Part shown: positions 1-9,400 of the stretch, in pieces | Numbering within the stretch: position 1 is the stretch's first letter | Layout of the letters: the number at the start of each line of letters is the position of its first letter | From: Thiosulfatimonas sediminis | Lineage (GTDB): Bacteria > Pseudomonadota > Gammaproteobacteria > Thiomicrospirales > Thiomicrospiraceae | Assembly (NCBI RefSeq): GCF_011398355.1 | Contig: NZ_AP021889.1 | Coordinates: forward strand, 248,001-312,000 | Direction of reading: 5' to 3' | Length of the DNA stretch: 64,000 nucleotides | Translations under genes and position numbers: made by a program | The notes under the pieces: model-generated | Seen by the model: the letters and a program-made list of their open reading frames with translations, nothing else | Databases searched by the model: none | What the model was told of the DNA's origin: nothing

Positions 1-2
1 GA

Positions 3-365
3 ATGAATGAACTGCATAACCCGCAATCCGATAAACTAGGTGCAGAGCCGACAAAAGAGCAAAAGCGCGCCAAGACTCCTCGCCCACGCTTGGAGCAGAC
101 TTCGACACAGCGAAATAATCCATTGCATGGCTTGTCGTTAAAAATCATTGTCACTGAGCTACAGGAATATTATGGCTGGCAAGGGTTGGTGGACAAAACC
201 AATATGAACTGTTTTAAAAGCAATCCAACGATTAAATCGAGTTTAACTTTTCTACGCAAAACGCCTTGGGCGCGCGACAAAATCGAACAGCTTTACCTGT
301 TTACTCAAAGGGAAATCATTCGTAATCGTAAAGCTGAAAAGCGTTCACAGTCTGCCAAAGATTAA
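3..365 (+). CDS. VF530-family (DUF2132) DNA-binding protein
   Basis: Small basic protein of about 120 residues. Residues ~40-105 carry the signature of the VF530 family: a NPLHGLSLK start, a YYGW-L segment, then CF-NP-IKSSL-FLRKTPWAR. The prototype is a small Vibrio fischeri protein regarded as DNA binding; its cellular role is not settled. The first ~38 residues are a charged, low-complexity extension rich in Lys, Arg and Pro. The window begins two bases before the ATG, so no ribosome site can be judged and the true start could lie upstream. The gene is followed, convergently, by the response regulator ending at 394. Confidence 0.8.
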   Translation: MNELHNPQSDKLGAEPTKEQKRAKTPRPRLEQTSTQRNNPLHGLSLKIIVTELQEYYGWQGLVDKTNMNCFKSNPTIKSSLTFLRKTPWARDKIEQLYLFTQREIIRNRKAEKRSQSAKD

Positions 366-393
366 GGGATGTTGCTAAGTTGTTGAGAGGTTG

Positions 394-759
394 TTATCGA
401 TTTAGAACCTGATCAACCATAAATTGAAAGATTTTTTTGTCGGTTGGTTTTTTTAAAAAGCCGGCCATTCCAACATCAAAACAGGCGTCTTTGGTTTCTT
501 GAGCATCATTACCGCTTAAGGCGATGATTGGCGTTTGGATATTCATTTGCTTAATCTGTCTGGTACATTCAATGCCGTCGATTCCTGGCAAAATTAAATC
601 CATGATAATCAAGTCAAATGAGTCTTGCTGTACGGCTTTTAAGGCCTGTTGAGCATCGGCTGCAATCACCACTTCATGGCCGAGTTGATCTAACATGTGT
701 GACTGAATTTGTTGAAGAATATCATTATCTTCAACCAATAAAAGTTTTAAGGATTGCAA
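394..759 (-). CDS. Single-domain response regulator (CheY-like receiver)
   Basis: A 121-residue stand-alone receiver domain with no output domain. The acidic pocket is E10-D11, the phospho-acceptor is D54 (IIMDLILPG), the switch Ser is S82 and the conserved Lys is K104 in LKKP, so phosphotransfer chemistry should be intact. It lies directly downstream of the PAS chemoreceptor on the same strand, which suggests it belongs to that signalling unit. A 14-bp perfect inverted repeat lies in the 73-base gap between them. Partner kinase is not in the window. It could be a CheY or a phosphorelay intermediate; the sequence alone does not decide. Confidence 0.85.
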   Translation of the reverse strand: MQSLKLLLVEDNDILQQIQSHMLDQLGHEVVIAADAQQALKAVQQDSFDLIIMDLILPGIDGIECTRQIKQMNIQTPIIALSGNDAQETKDACFDVGMAGFLKKPTDKKIFQFMVDQVLNR

Positions 760-783
760 GTTTTCTCCATAAAAATGCTTGTT

Positions 784-817
784 TTCTAGTTAATTGGGAT
801 TATCCAATTAACTAGAA
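784..817. repeat. Perfect 14-bp inverted repeat
   Basis: Arms at 784-797 and 804-817 are exact reverse complements separated by the 6-base loop GATTAT. The arms are AT-rich (TTCTAGTTAATTGG) and no T-run follows on either strand, so this is a poor intrinsic terminator. It lies between the chemoreceptor and the response regulator and could be an RNA stem affecting differential expression, or an operator. Confidence 0.7.
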
Positions 818-832
818 TGAATTAGAAGCATC

Positions 833-3010
833 TTATTTTCTGGTTAAAGAATATTTCGAGGGATCGAGTACTTGAGTCTCCCCTAAATTAAAGTATGACA
901 TTTCTTGGCTTAAGGTTTCTGCTTGATGTCTTAAGTTTTCTGCGGATGCACTGGTTTCTTCAACCAGAGCGGCATTTTGTTGGGTCACACTGTCAATTTG
1001 GCTAATTGCGAGGTGAACTTGCTGCACGCCTTCGGCTTGTTCTTTTGAGGCTTGTGCTATTTGTGAAACCATATTGGTTACCTTCTCAATTGAACGATTG
1101 ATGTCATTCAACATTTCGCCTGACTCAGCCGCTAGGACTGAACCTTGGCTGACGCGGCCAACGGTTTCATCAATCAGTGTTTTGATGTCTTTTGCTGCTT
1201 CCGCTGACTTTTGTGCCAGACTGCGGACTTCTGAAGCCACGACTGCGAAACCTCGTCCGTGTTCGCCTGCTCTTGCTGCTTCAACGGCCGCATTTAATGC
1301 CAGTAGGTTTGTTTGGAAAGCGATGCTGTCGATGAGTGTCACAATATCAGCTATTTTATGACTGGATTCTTCGATGGAGGTCATCGCTTGAATAGTCTGC
1401 TGCATCACACTAACACCCTGTTCCACTTTGTGTTGCACATCTATCGAAACTCGATTGGCTTCTTGGGCGTTATTGCTGCTGCTTTGTACTTGCGAGTTCA
1501 TCTGCTCCATGGTGGCTGAGGTTTCTTCAAGGGCAGATGCTTGCTGCTGGACTCGATTGCTCAGCGTTAAGGCGCCTTGCGCCACTTCTCGTGCCGTGGT
1601 TTCAACCGAAGCGGAAACCTCCGAAGTCATGCTCACGACTTCTTTGGTTTTTTGGGACGAGAAGTTAATGGCATTTTTTAAATCGTGGACCTGTCCTTTA
1701 AATACACCAGCAGGTAATTCTTTGGTTAAATCGCCTTGTGCTTGTGCGCTCATCACATCACTGATTGATGTCATCACGCCGCCCAACGTGGTCATGGTGC
1801 TGTTAATTGTGTTTCCGAGCTCTTCTAAATCGCCAGGGAAAACGTCAATACGGTAGTTGAAGTCGCCTTCTTCGATGTGTTTCAAAACACGAGTAATGTC
1901 ATTGATGTTTTTGATTTGGTTGGTTTTATCCAGCCACTCAACCACATAACCGGCTTTTTGATTGTGGCGAATAATCGGGACGACTGTTAGTTCCAGAATC
2001 AAATCTGAAACCTTTAGATTTCCTTGCCAAGGTTCCATTAATGCTTGCACCATTTTACGTTGGTGAGCTGGATTTTTATGGAAGATATCCATATTGGAGC
2101 CCACGACAGTGTCTGCTCTGAAATTAGGAAGGGCTTGTTGCAAACTTTTTTCATTACGTTTGAACATCTCCGCCAGAGATTGGTTGATGCTTTTAATATT
2201 AAAATCGGCATCGGCTACCATCAGGTTTGTACTGGCGCTGTTCATTGCGGTGGTTAATACGGCTGCTTGCTTGGCAGAATCGTAATTTTTCGCTTCTGAC
2301 TCGGCCACTCTAGTACGAATCATATTCATCAAAAAGCCCAGTTCGCTTGTGTCGGTAACGGCCTCTTGCAGGTTGCCATTGGAAATTTTTTCGATGCCTT
2401 TTATGATTTCTTTAGAAGGGCGACCCGCCTTTACTATTGTCCAAGCAGTGACTCCCAAAGCGGCTATACCTAAAGCAGCGGTTGCTAACGTTAGGGCGGA
2501 GATTCCCGCTTCGAAGGTCATGGTAATGATGATCAAGAGGGCGATAAATAAGCTGATAAATGGGAACAAAAACTGCTTTAACTTAGAGTCTTGCTTTGTC
2601 CAAGGAAAGCTTGCCTTACCAGCATTAATGTCGGAATAAAGACGCGTTGCGAATTGCTTTTGCTGATCGGTTGCTGGATACCTTACGGATAGATAACCGG
2701 TGATATTGCCATTTTTGATGATGGGCGAAGCGTTTGCCATTACCCAGTAGTAATCGCCGTTTTTACGTTTATTTTTGACTAAACCCTGCCAAGGGCGGCC
2801 TGCCTGCAAGGTTTTCCAGAAATCTTCAAACGCTTCTTTAGGCATATCTGGATGACGGAGAATATTGTGCGGTTTTCCCGCCAATTCAGCATCACTGTAA
2901 CCGGAAGCTTCTCTAAAACCTTCGTTATAATCAAGGATATTACCGACTTTATCTGATGTCGATAAAATGACTAAATCGTTGGCCAGTAAATATTCGTTAC
3001 CAGAACTCAT
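833..3010 (-). CDS. Aer-like PAS methyl-accepting chemotaxis protein
   Basis: 725-residue energy/redox-taxis type receptor. An N-terminal PAS domain (residues ~1-115) carries the N-LRHPDMP segment and NGDYYWV motif typical of Aer-type PAS domains that bind FAD. Two adjacent hydrophobic segments at ~145-190 make a membrane hairpin without a periplasmic sensor. A HAMP-like stretch follows, then a second PAS-like region (~255-345), another HAMP-like region and the cytoplasmic signalling domain, whose hairpin tip contains [20 protein letters not shown]. The C-terminus lacks the NWETF-type CheR pentapeptide. GGAGG precedes the ATG. Likely senses redox state or oxygen from the cytoplasm and reports to CheA/CheW. 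Confidence 0.92.
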   Translation of the reverse strand: MSSGNEYLLANDLVILSTSDKVGNILDYNEGFREASGYSDAELAGKPHNILRHPDMPKEAFEDFWKTLQAGRPWQGLVKNKRKNGDYYWVMANASPIIKNGNITGYLSVRYPATDQQKQFATRLYSDINAGKASFPWTKQDSKLKQFLFPFISLFIALLIIITMTFEAGISALTLATAALGIAALGVTAWTIVKAGRPSKEIIKGIEKISNGNLQEAVTDTSELGFLMNMIRTRVAESEAKNYDSAKQAAVLTTAMNSASTNLMVADADFNIKSINQSLAEMFKRNEKSLQQALPNFRADTVVGSNMDIFHKNPAHQRKMVQALMEPWQGNLKVSDLILELTVVPIIRHNQKAGYVVEWLDKTNQIKNINDITRVLKHIEEGDFNYRIDVFPGDLEELGNTINSTMTTLGGVMTSISDVMSAQAQGDLTKELPAGVFKGQVHDLKNAINFSSQKTKEVVSMTSEVSASVETTAREVAQGALTLSNRVQQQASALEETSATMEQMNSQVQSSSNNAQEANRVSIDVQHKVEQGVSVMQQTIQAMTSIEESSHKIADIVTLIDSIAFQTNLLALNAAVEAARAGEHGRGFAVVASEVRSLAQKSAEAAKDIKTLIDETVGRVSQGSVLAAESGEMLNDINRSIEKVTNMVSQIAQASKEQAEGVQQVHLAISQIDSVTQQNAALVEETSASAENLRHQAETLSQEMSYFNLGETQVLDPSKYSLTRK

Positions 3011-3036
3011 TGGGGGTGGCCTCCAAGTAGGGTTTT

Positions 3037-3285
3037 TCAGTTTAAAAGTTGAATGTATAACATGATGAACCTTTTCAATAGTGTCATATGGTTATTAATG
3101 CTTAAAAAACACAAAAAATTGCTTACTTCTTGTTTTAGCTTAATGTTTGGATTGACGCATAATAAGTTGAAATGTTCAGGCATAGATGCATTTAATTGAG
3201 CAAGATGTTGGTTGGCCGTCATGTCGAGACGTGAGAAAAAAATCCATTTTGTGCGCAAATCAATGTAGATTTGTTCTGTGCTCAT
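3037..3285 (-). CDS. Small hypothetical protein (82 aa)
   Basis: Open frame of 82 residues just upstream of, and codirectional with, the chemoreceptor (26-base gap). I recognise no domain. The composition is Leu/Asn/Ile rich with a hydrophobic C-terminus. No convincing Shine-Dalgarno precedes the ATG at 3285, so it may be either a real small gene sharing the chemoreceptor promoter or a chance frame in that gene's leader region. Confidence 0.3.
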   Translation of the reverse strand: MSTEQIYIDLRTKWIFFSRLDMTANQHLAQLNASMPEHFNLLCVNPNIKLKQEVSNFLCFLSINNHMTLLKRFIMLYIQLLN

Positions 3286-3451
3286 TGGCTTATGAGTGTG
3301 AACGAGTCAATTTTGTCTAAACTTTCTGAGCGACAGGCCTTACGCGCGCGATAACAGCGCGCAGCTTTTTTAATTTAGCCAAATCAAGACTCTTGGTGAG
3401 TGCAAAGTAAAATAAAAGCAATCGTTTACAATCAATAGGAGAAACCTTTCT

Positions 3452-4735
3452 GTGAGCACCCTAGCACAGTTGCAATCCGGCGCTTTGCACGGCGCATCCC
3501 GTATTCAAATTTCTGACAACCTTACCGAATTTCCGGCCGAACTGTATCAACACGTCAATACGCTGGAAATCTTGGATCTGTCCAATAATCAGCTTTCCGA
3601 GCTGCCGCCAGATCTACATAGTTTTAAGAAGTTAAAGATAGTTTTCTGCTCGCTGAATCCGTTTAAAGAATTGCCGACAGTGCTTAGACAGTGCGAAAAC
3701 CTAGAGATGATTGGCTTTAAAAGTTGCCAGATTGAGACGGTTTCCGAGCAGGCTTTGCCACCGAAATTACGCTGGTTGATTCTCACAGATAACCACATTT
3801 CTCAACTGCCGGACTGTTTTGATAAAACGCCCAATCTGCAAAAATTGGCGTTGGCGTGTAATCAACTTACAGCATTGCCGGAGTCCTTGGCGCAGTGCTC
3901 GCGCTTAGAATTAATTCGTGTCTCTGCCAATCGGCTGGCTGAATTTCCCGTGGTGCTGACTAAAATGCCCAGTCTTGCGTGGTGTGCCTATGCCGGCAAT
4001 CCTTTCTGCGAAGTGGATGCTCAAGATTCTGTGGACGACGAATTGCTGCTTTCTGAACTGCAAGCGTTTGAATTAAAAGAACTCTTAGGCGAGGGCGCGT
4101 CTGGGCATATCTTTCTGGCCGAAGAACTGCATAGCGGCACCGAAAAAGCGGTCAAAATTTTTAAGGGCGATGTCACTAGTGACGGTTATCCCGAAGATGA
4201 AATGCGGGCTTGTATTACTGCGGGCAGTCACCCGAATTTAGTCAAAGTCGAAGCGAAAATTCATGCCGAAAAACTCGGGCTGGTGATGGAACTGATTCCG
4301 AGCCATTATCAAAATCTCGGCTTGCCGCCGAGCTTGCAATCCTGCACGCGTGACCAATTTGCCGAAGCGTTTCGACTATCGCAAACCATGCTGATTCACC
4401 TGTTACAACAAGCCATCTCAGCACTGAATCATCTACATCAACAAGGTTTAGTGCATGGGGATTTCTATGCGCACAATGTATTGATTGATGAAGCGGGGCA
4501 TCTTCTGCTCGGCGACTTTGGCGCGGCATCGCATATGGACTGCCTAACCGACCAACAAACCCAAGCCATGTTGCGCATCGAAAAACGCGCTCTAGCGCAC
4601 TTTATCGAAGACCTATGGCAACAAACCGATGTGGATTCGGAATGTGAACAGCAGTTTCACGAATGGCATCAACAACTGCTCAATGACCAAATTGAATTGG
4701 TCGAATTGCTGTTAGAAATGGATGAAATGAAATAA
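3452..4735 (+). CDS. Leucine-rich-repeat protein with Ser/Thr kinase-like domain
   Basis: 427 residues, GTG start preceded by AGGAGA. Residues ~20-185 form about seven LRR units with the L--LDLS-N-LSELP pattern. Residues ~205-427 are a eukaryotic-type kinase fold: glycine loop GEGASG at 213-218, ATP lysine K235 in AVKIF, HGD at 335-337 in place of HRD, N342 and DFG at 355-357. The main catalytic residues are therefore kept although the catalytic loop is atypical. Probably a cytosolic kinase whose LRR domain binds a protein partner; substrate unknown. No signal peptide is visible. It ends 9 bases from the convergent nucleotidyltransferase gene. Confidence 0.85.
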   Translation: MSTLAQLQSGALHGASRIQISDNLTEFPAELYQHVNTLEILDLSNNQLSELPPDLHSFKKLKIVFCSLNPFKELPTVLRQCENLEMIGFKSCQIETVSEQALPPKLRWLILTDNHISQLPDCFDKTPNLQKLALACNQLTALPESLAQCSRLELIRVSANRLAEFPVVLTKMPSLAWCAYAGNPFCEVDAQDSVDDELLLSELQAFELKELLGEGASGHIFLAEELHSGTEKAVKIFKGDVTSDGYPEDEMRACITAGSHPNLVKVEAKIHAEKLGLVMELIPSHYQNLGLPPSLQSCTRDQFAEAFRLSQTMLIHLLQQAISALNHLHQQGLVHGDFYAHNVLIDEAGHLLLGDFGAASHMDCLTDQQTQAMLRIEKRALAHFIEDLWQQTDVDSECEQQFHEWHQQLLNDQIELVELLLEMDEMK

Positions 4736-4743
4736 CCCTTCTG

Positions 4744-5034
4744 CTATGTAATTTGAATCAGATTGGTGCTGTTTTTAATGGAGTCGGATAGCTCGTCAAG
4801 ATTATGGACATCGACCCGAAACGGGAGTTCTGAAAACTCGAAAGCGTCGCGGATTTTAAAAAGCGTTACCAGTGGAAGAGGATTTCTTGCCTGAATCGCC
4901 AAGTCTAAATCAGAGTAATCGCGTGCAGTGCCTTTGGTACGCGAGCCGTAGGCAAAGACTTTACTTTCTTCCGGCAGAAAAGGCGTCAGTGTTTTAAGCA
5001 CCTCTTGTAATTCGGAATCCGATAACTGTAACAT
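4744..5034 (-). CDS. MNT-type nucleotidyltransferase, antitoxin of HEPN/MNT pair
   Basis: 96-residue minimal nucleotidyltransferase. The motif GS-x10-DxD is exact: G30, S31, D42 and D44 (YGSRTKGT...SDLDLA). In characterised HEPN/MNT systems the MNT protein is the antitoxin and can transfer AMP units to a tyrosine of the HEPN toxin, blocking its RNase activity. Its ATG shares one base with the stop codon of the upstream HEPN gene (TAATG), the usual translational coupling for such pairs. Assignment as a toxin-antitoxin pair is from family and arrangement. Confidence 0.85.
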   Translation of the reverse strand: MLQLSDSELQEVLKTLTPFLPEESKVFAYGSRTKGTARDYSDLDLAIQARNPLPLVTLFKIRDAFEFSELPFRVDVHNLDELSDSIKNSTNLIQIT

Positions 5035-5450
5035 TAATATTTAGCCTTTAAGCGCTGCAACAATTGTTCGGCTTGTGGTAAGAACGCTTTAGCAATCGCA
5101 AAGACTTCTAACGCCTTATGTTCGTGATAAGTGTGGGAGGTTTCATTACGAGCACGGTGGAATAGCATCCAGTCATCGACTGAAACAATTAATTGATACT
5201 CAGCGGCAAGCCTGAACAGTTCGCGCCGTGAAACGCCATCCACCTGAGATGCGCCCAAGTTCTCGCCAAGCCAACGTTTCATAAACTTCCAGCTTAATTC
5301 ATAAGTGAACTCGAAGTGCTGAATGACACCGGAAATCAAGGTACGGTATAAAGGTGTGTCCTCTTGCTCAATGGCAGACACAAGATGGAGGCTTTCATCT
5401 AAACGCGCAATGGCTTTTTCTAAGGATGAAAAATCAAGTTCGGTAGTCAT
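5034..5450 (-). CDS. HEPN-domain protein (HI0074-like), toxin of HEPN/MNT pair
   Basis: About 138 residues from the ATG at 5450 (5462 is also possible). All-alpha HEPN fold with the R-x4-6-H signature in [12 protein letters not shown], where the Arg and His form the RNase active site and the following Tyr matches the residue modified in the TSHTY type of HEPN. The open frame continues upstream to 5675, but that part is a frameshifted remnant of metH and not HEPN sequence, so I start the gene internally. A TACAAT at 5486-5491 (minus strand) may be its -10 element. Coupled to the MNT gene by a one-base overlap. Confidence 0.82.
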   Translation of the reverse strand: MTTELDFSSLEKAIARLDESLHLVSAIEQEDTPLYRTLISGVIQHFEFTYELSWKFMKRWLGENLGASQVDGVSRRELFRLAAEYQLIVSVDDWMLFHRARNETSHTYHEHKALEVFAIAKAFLPQAEQLLQRLKAKY

Positions 5451-5563
5451 AGTGTTTGGCATTGCTTTGTTATCGGAAACTAGATTGCTATTGTACCCCT
5501 GGAGGCGTTTAAGAGGAATTTCTTGGTGAGCGGCTTTTTCTAGAGGTAAGGGGGTAAGGTTGC

Positions 5564-5667
5564 TTATTGAGCAAAATCTTTCAGGGTCGTAGCCCAGATT
5601 CGGCGCTAACCATTTTTCGGCTTCTTCGATTGACCAGCCTTTGCGGTGGACGTAGTCTTCGACTTGA
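5564..5667 (-). pseudogene. Remnant of a second metH 3' end
   Basis: About 104 bases aligning with the last ~34 codons of the intact metH (6453-6555). The translation keeps [17 protein letters not shown] and the following NLGYDPE almost unchanged. One extra A after the GAA codon (near 5579) shifts the frame; removing it restores PEDFAQ and a TAA stop at 5564-5566, exactly the C-terminus of the intact gene. DNA identity is roughly 80-85 percent by eye, so it is a diverged allele and not a fresh copy. Homology stops abruptly at CAAGTCGAAG on its upstream side, next to the zeta module. Confidence 0.9.
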
Positions 5668-5671
5668 ATTC

Positions 5672-5863
5672 TCAAGAAGAGGTTGTCGAAAATAGCCTTG
5701 GTACCACGACTTTCGCAGAGAAATTTAAGGTTTTGATTTCGCCATTTTCGAAAACGACAGCATATTGCCCCATTGCTTTTTTACGTTGCAAATCGCGTTT
5801 TACCGCATCTTGCATAACGGTTTGAGCATCAAATTTAGGGCGATAGTTTGTTACTTTTTCCAT
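5672..5863 (-). CDS. Small partner protein of zeta-like kinase (putative antitoxin)
   Basis: 63 residues, starting inside the zeta-like gene (13-base overlap), so the two are translationally coupled. The body (residues 1-50) is charged with a [14 protein letters not shown] segment, a pattern I associate with small proteins encoded beside zeta-like P-loop kinases. The last residues ([12 protein letters not shown]) run up to the junction with the metH remnant and may not be the native C-terminus. Antitoxin function is inferred only from pairing; it has no recognisable fold. Confidence 0.6.
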   Translation of the reverse strand: MEKVTNYRPKFDAQTVMQDAVKRDLQRKKAMGQYAVVFENGEIKTLNFSAKVVVPRLFSTTSS

Positions 5864-6432
5864 AATGATTTGACCTCCAAAAAATAAGAGAACAGTTCTT
5901 CGTTCTGCTCTTTGATAATGCCTTCATTAGAACGAAATACGGTTAGTGGATTTTCGCTTTCGTTGAGTAAGCATTCAGAATAATCAACTAATGGCATATA
6001 GTCATCATAATAGTGATTCAGGCTTTTTGGAAAGCGTCTTTTGATATCCTCTTGGGGAATATTGTGCCCGCCATGCGAAACGCGTTCAGCAACGCGTGAG
6101 ATAGAAAGTTCTGGCGACGGAAGCATTAAATAGAAAAGCGATACCTTCCAACCTTTTTCTTGTAGTTTTCGGATGCGCTTAATGTGGCTTCGGCCAGACA
6201 AAGTGGTTTCAAAAGCAAAGTTAATCTCTTCTTGTTCTAGAATGGCGAGCTGTTTCAAAAATTCTCTGGAGGCTTTGATATTTGCTTTATCCATTCCAAG
6301 GTGAGCATGTTCTTTGGCAATCTCATCCGCATTTATAAAATGCTCGATATAGCCTAAATCGATAAGATTCATGGCAAAAGTTGTCTTACCTGCTCCGTTA
6401 GGGCCTGCAATGATTATGACTTCTTTTTCCAT
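5851..6432 (-). CDS. Zeta-toxin-like P-loop kinase
   Basis: 193 residues with Walker A GPNGAGKT at 10-17, a FETTLSGR segment (~75-82), and the R-aERV-HGGH-IP-EDI-RRF-KS segment typical of the zeta-like ATPase family (COG4185). Zeta toxins phosphorylate UDP-N-acetylglucosamine and so poison cell-wall synthesis; whether this branch does the same is not known. It follows metH by 20 bases and has its own AGGAG before the ATG. Downstream small gene overlaps. It sits between the intact metH end and the metH remnant, which marks it as a later arrival. Confidence 0.8.
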   Translation of the reverse strand: MEKEVIIIAGPNGAGKTTFAMNLIDLGYIEHFINADEIAKEHAHLGMDKANIKASREFLKQLAILEQEEINFAFETTLSGRSHIKRIRKLQEKGWKVSLFYLMLPSPELSISRVAERVSHGGHNIPQEDIKRRFPKSLNHYYDDYMPLVDYSECLLNESENPLTVFRSNEGIIKEQNEELFSYFLEVKSLWKK

Positions 6433-6452
6433 GAAATCTCCTATGAAGTTAT

Positions 6453-9400
6453 TTACTGCGCAAAGTCTTCAGGATCGTAACCCAAATTCGGCGCTAGCCA
6501 TTTTTCGGCTTCTTGGATGCTCCATTTTTTGCGTTTGGCGTAGTCTTCGACTTGGTCGCGACCGACCGAGCCGACACCGAAGTATTTGGATTCTGGATGC
6601 GAGAAGTAGATGCCGGAAACCGCCGCAGTTGGGAACATCGCATAGCTGGAAGTTAGCTCAAGACCGATGCTTTGTGATGGTTTGAGCAGTTCCCAAATGG
6701 TGCCTTTTTCGGTGTGTTCTGGGCAGGCCGGATAACCTGGTGCCGGGCGAATCCCTTGGTATTTTTCGCGAATCAAGGCTTCATTATCCAAGTCTTCGTC
6801 TGGCGCATAGCCCCATTCGGTTTTACGCACCATTTCATGCAGGGTTTCAGCAAAGGCTTCGGCAAAACGGTCGGCTAAGGCTTTGAGCATGATTGCATCA
6901 TAGTCATTGTGTGCCGCTTCAAATTCCGCCGCCTTTTCATCACAGCCGATACCACCGGACACCGCGAATAGACCAACATAGTCAGCAATGCCCGAAGCTT
7001 CACCATTAATGACTTTTGGCGCAATATAATCACTCAGACACTGGTTATAACCGCCGCGTTTTTTCTCCGCCTGTTGACGTAGATTATGCAGAACCGTCAG
7101 CACCTGCGTGCGTGACTCATCGGTGTAAACTTCAATGTCATCGCCAACGGCATTGGCCGGGTAGAAGCCATAAGTCGCTTTGGCGGTCAGCCATTTTTCG
7201 GCAATGATTTTTTCCAACATGGCTTGCGCATCAGCGAACACGCGCTTAGCTTCTTCACCGACAACCTTGTCTTCGAGAATACGCGGATAGAGACCGTGCA
7301 AATCCCATGATTGGAAGAACGGCGACCAGTCGAAACGTGCGACAAGTTTTTCCAGCGGGAAATCTTCTAGCACGCGTAAACCAAGGAAAGTCGGTTTTGG
7401 TGGCTGATAGCCGTTCCAGTCGATTTCGATGCGGTTTTCGCGCGCCTTGTTGATCGGGATACGCTTGACCTCTTTAGCGCGCGCTTTACGCTCTTCGCGT
7501 ACTTGCTCGTATTCGGCGCGAATTTTCGCGGCAAAATCGACTTTGAGGTCGTTGGAAATCAAGCTTTGCGCCACGCCCACCGCGCGCGAGGCATCCTTAA
7601 CGTACACTACAGGATGGTCGTATTGCGGTTCGATTTTCACCGCTGTATGTGCTTTGGAGGTGGTCGCGCCGCCGATTAATAAAGGTAGGTTCATGCCGCG
7701 CTCTTTCATCAGTTTGGCGACATTGACCATCTCTTCCAACGATGGCGTAATCAGACCGGAAAGACCGATGACGTTTGCGCCTTGTTCGATGGCAGTATCC
7801 AGGATTTTTTCGGCTGGCACCATGACGCCTAGGTCGATCACCTCGAAGTTGTTACACTGCAGTACCACGCCGACAATGTTTTTGCCGATGTCGTGCACAT
7901 CGCCTTTGACTGTAGCCATGACGATTTTGCCGTTGGCTTGTCCAACCGTTTTTGCAGCCAGAATGTATGGGTCGAGGTGCGCCACAGCGCGTTTCATAAC
8001 ACGCGCTGATTTCACCACTTGTGGCAGGAACATTTTGCCTGAACCGAATAGGTCGCCGACCACGTTCATGCCGTCCATCAGCGGCCCTTCGATAACCAAT
8101 AGTCCTGAACCCAGTTTTTGATAGGCTTCTTCGGTATCGTCTTCGATGTAGTCGGTAATCCCTTTGACTAGTGCGTGTTCTAGGCGTTTTTCAACCGGCG
8201 CATCGCGCCATGCGGTATCAGCCACTTTACTGGCGGCGGTGCCGTCGCCACGGAATTCGGCAGCGACTTCCAGCAATCGTTCGCCGGCGTCTGGGTCTTT
8301 ATTCAAGATAACGTCTTCAACGGCCAAGCGCAGTTTTTCCGGCAGATCATCGTAAATCGCCATCTGCCCAGCATTAACGATCCCCATGTCCATGCCTTCT
8401 TTGATGGCATAGTACAAGAACACCGAGTGAATCGCTTCTCGCACCGGGTTGTTGCCGCGGAACGAGAAAGATACATTGGAGACCCCGCCGGAAATCTTGG
8501 CGTGCGGCAGGTTGGCTTTAATCCACGTCACCGCGTTGATAAAGTCCAAACCGTAATTATTGTGTTCTTCGATACCGGTCGCCACCGCGAAGATGTTCGG
8601 GTCGAAAATAATGTCTTGCGGCAGGAAGCCGACTTTTTCGGTCAACACTTTATAAGAGCGTTCGCAGATTTCGATTTTACGAGCCAAGGTATCTGCTTGG
8701 CCGTCTTCGTCAAAGGCCATGATAATCGCGGCTGCGCCGTATTGTTTCACTTTACGGGCGTGTGCGATAAAGGCTTCTTCCCCTTCTTTGAGCGAGATGG
8801 AGTTGACCACACCTTTACCTTGAATGCATTTCAAACCCGCTTCGATGACCTCCCATTTTGAGGAGTCAATCATGATCGGTACACGCGATGCTTCCGGCTC
8901 GGAGGCCAGCAGGTTCAAGAAACGCACCATGCAAGCCTTGGCGTCCAGCATCCCTTCGTCCATGTTGACGTCGATAATCTGCGCGCCGTCTTGCACTTGT
9001 TTGACTGCAATCTCAATCGCTTCTTCGTAGTTTTCTTCAATAATCAGACGTTTAAAAAGTGCTGAACCAGTGACGTTATTGCGTTCGCCAACATTCACAA
9101 ATAAGGTTTTTTCGTCAATGTTCATCGGTTCCAAACCGGATAGGCGGCAGGCGGGTTTGATGTTTGGTAGCGCGCGACGCGGATGTTTTTGTGCCGCTTG
9201 CGCCATCGCTTCAACATGATCCGGCGTGGTGCCACAACAGCCGCCGATAATATTGATCCAGCCGCGCTCTGCCCAAATCGCGATCTCAGCCGCCATCTGT
9301 TCTGGGGTTTCGTCGTATTCGCCAAATTCGTTCGGTAAGCCGGCATTCGGGTGAATTGATACATAGGTTTCGCACACGCGGCTTAACTCTTGTACATACG

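Noticed and set aside
5034-5675. A single 213-codon open frame joining metH-like and HEPN sequence
   Set aside because: The first ~35 codons are a frameshifted metH remnant and the next ~35 are non-conserved linker; the frame starts with TTG. The HEPN gene starts at 5450 or 5462.
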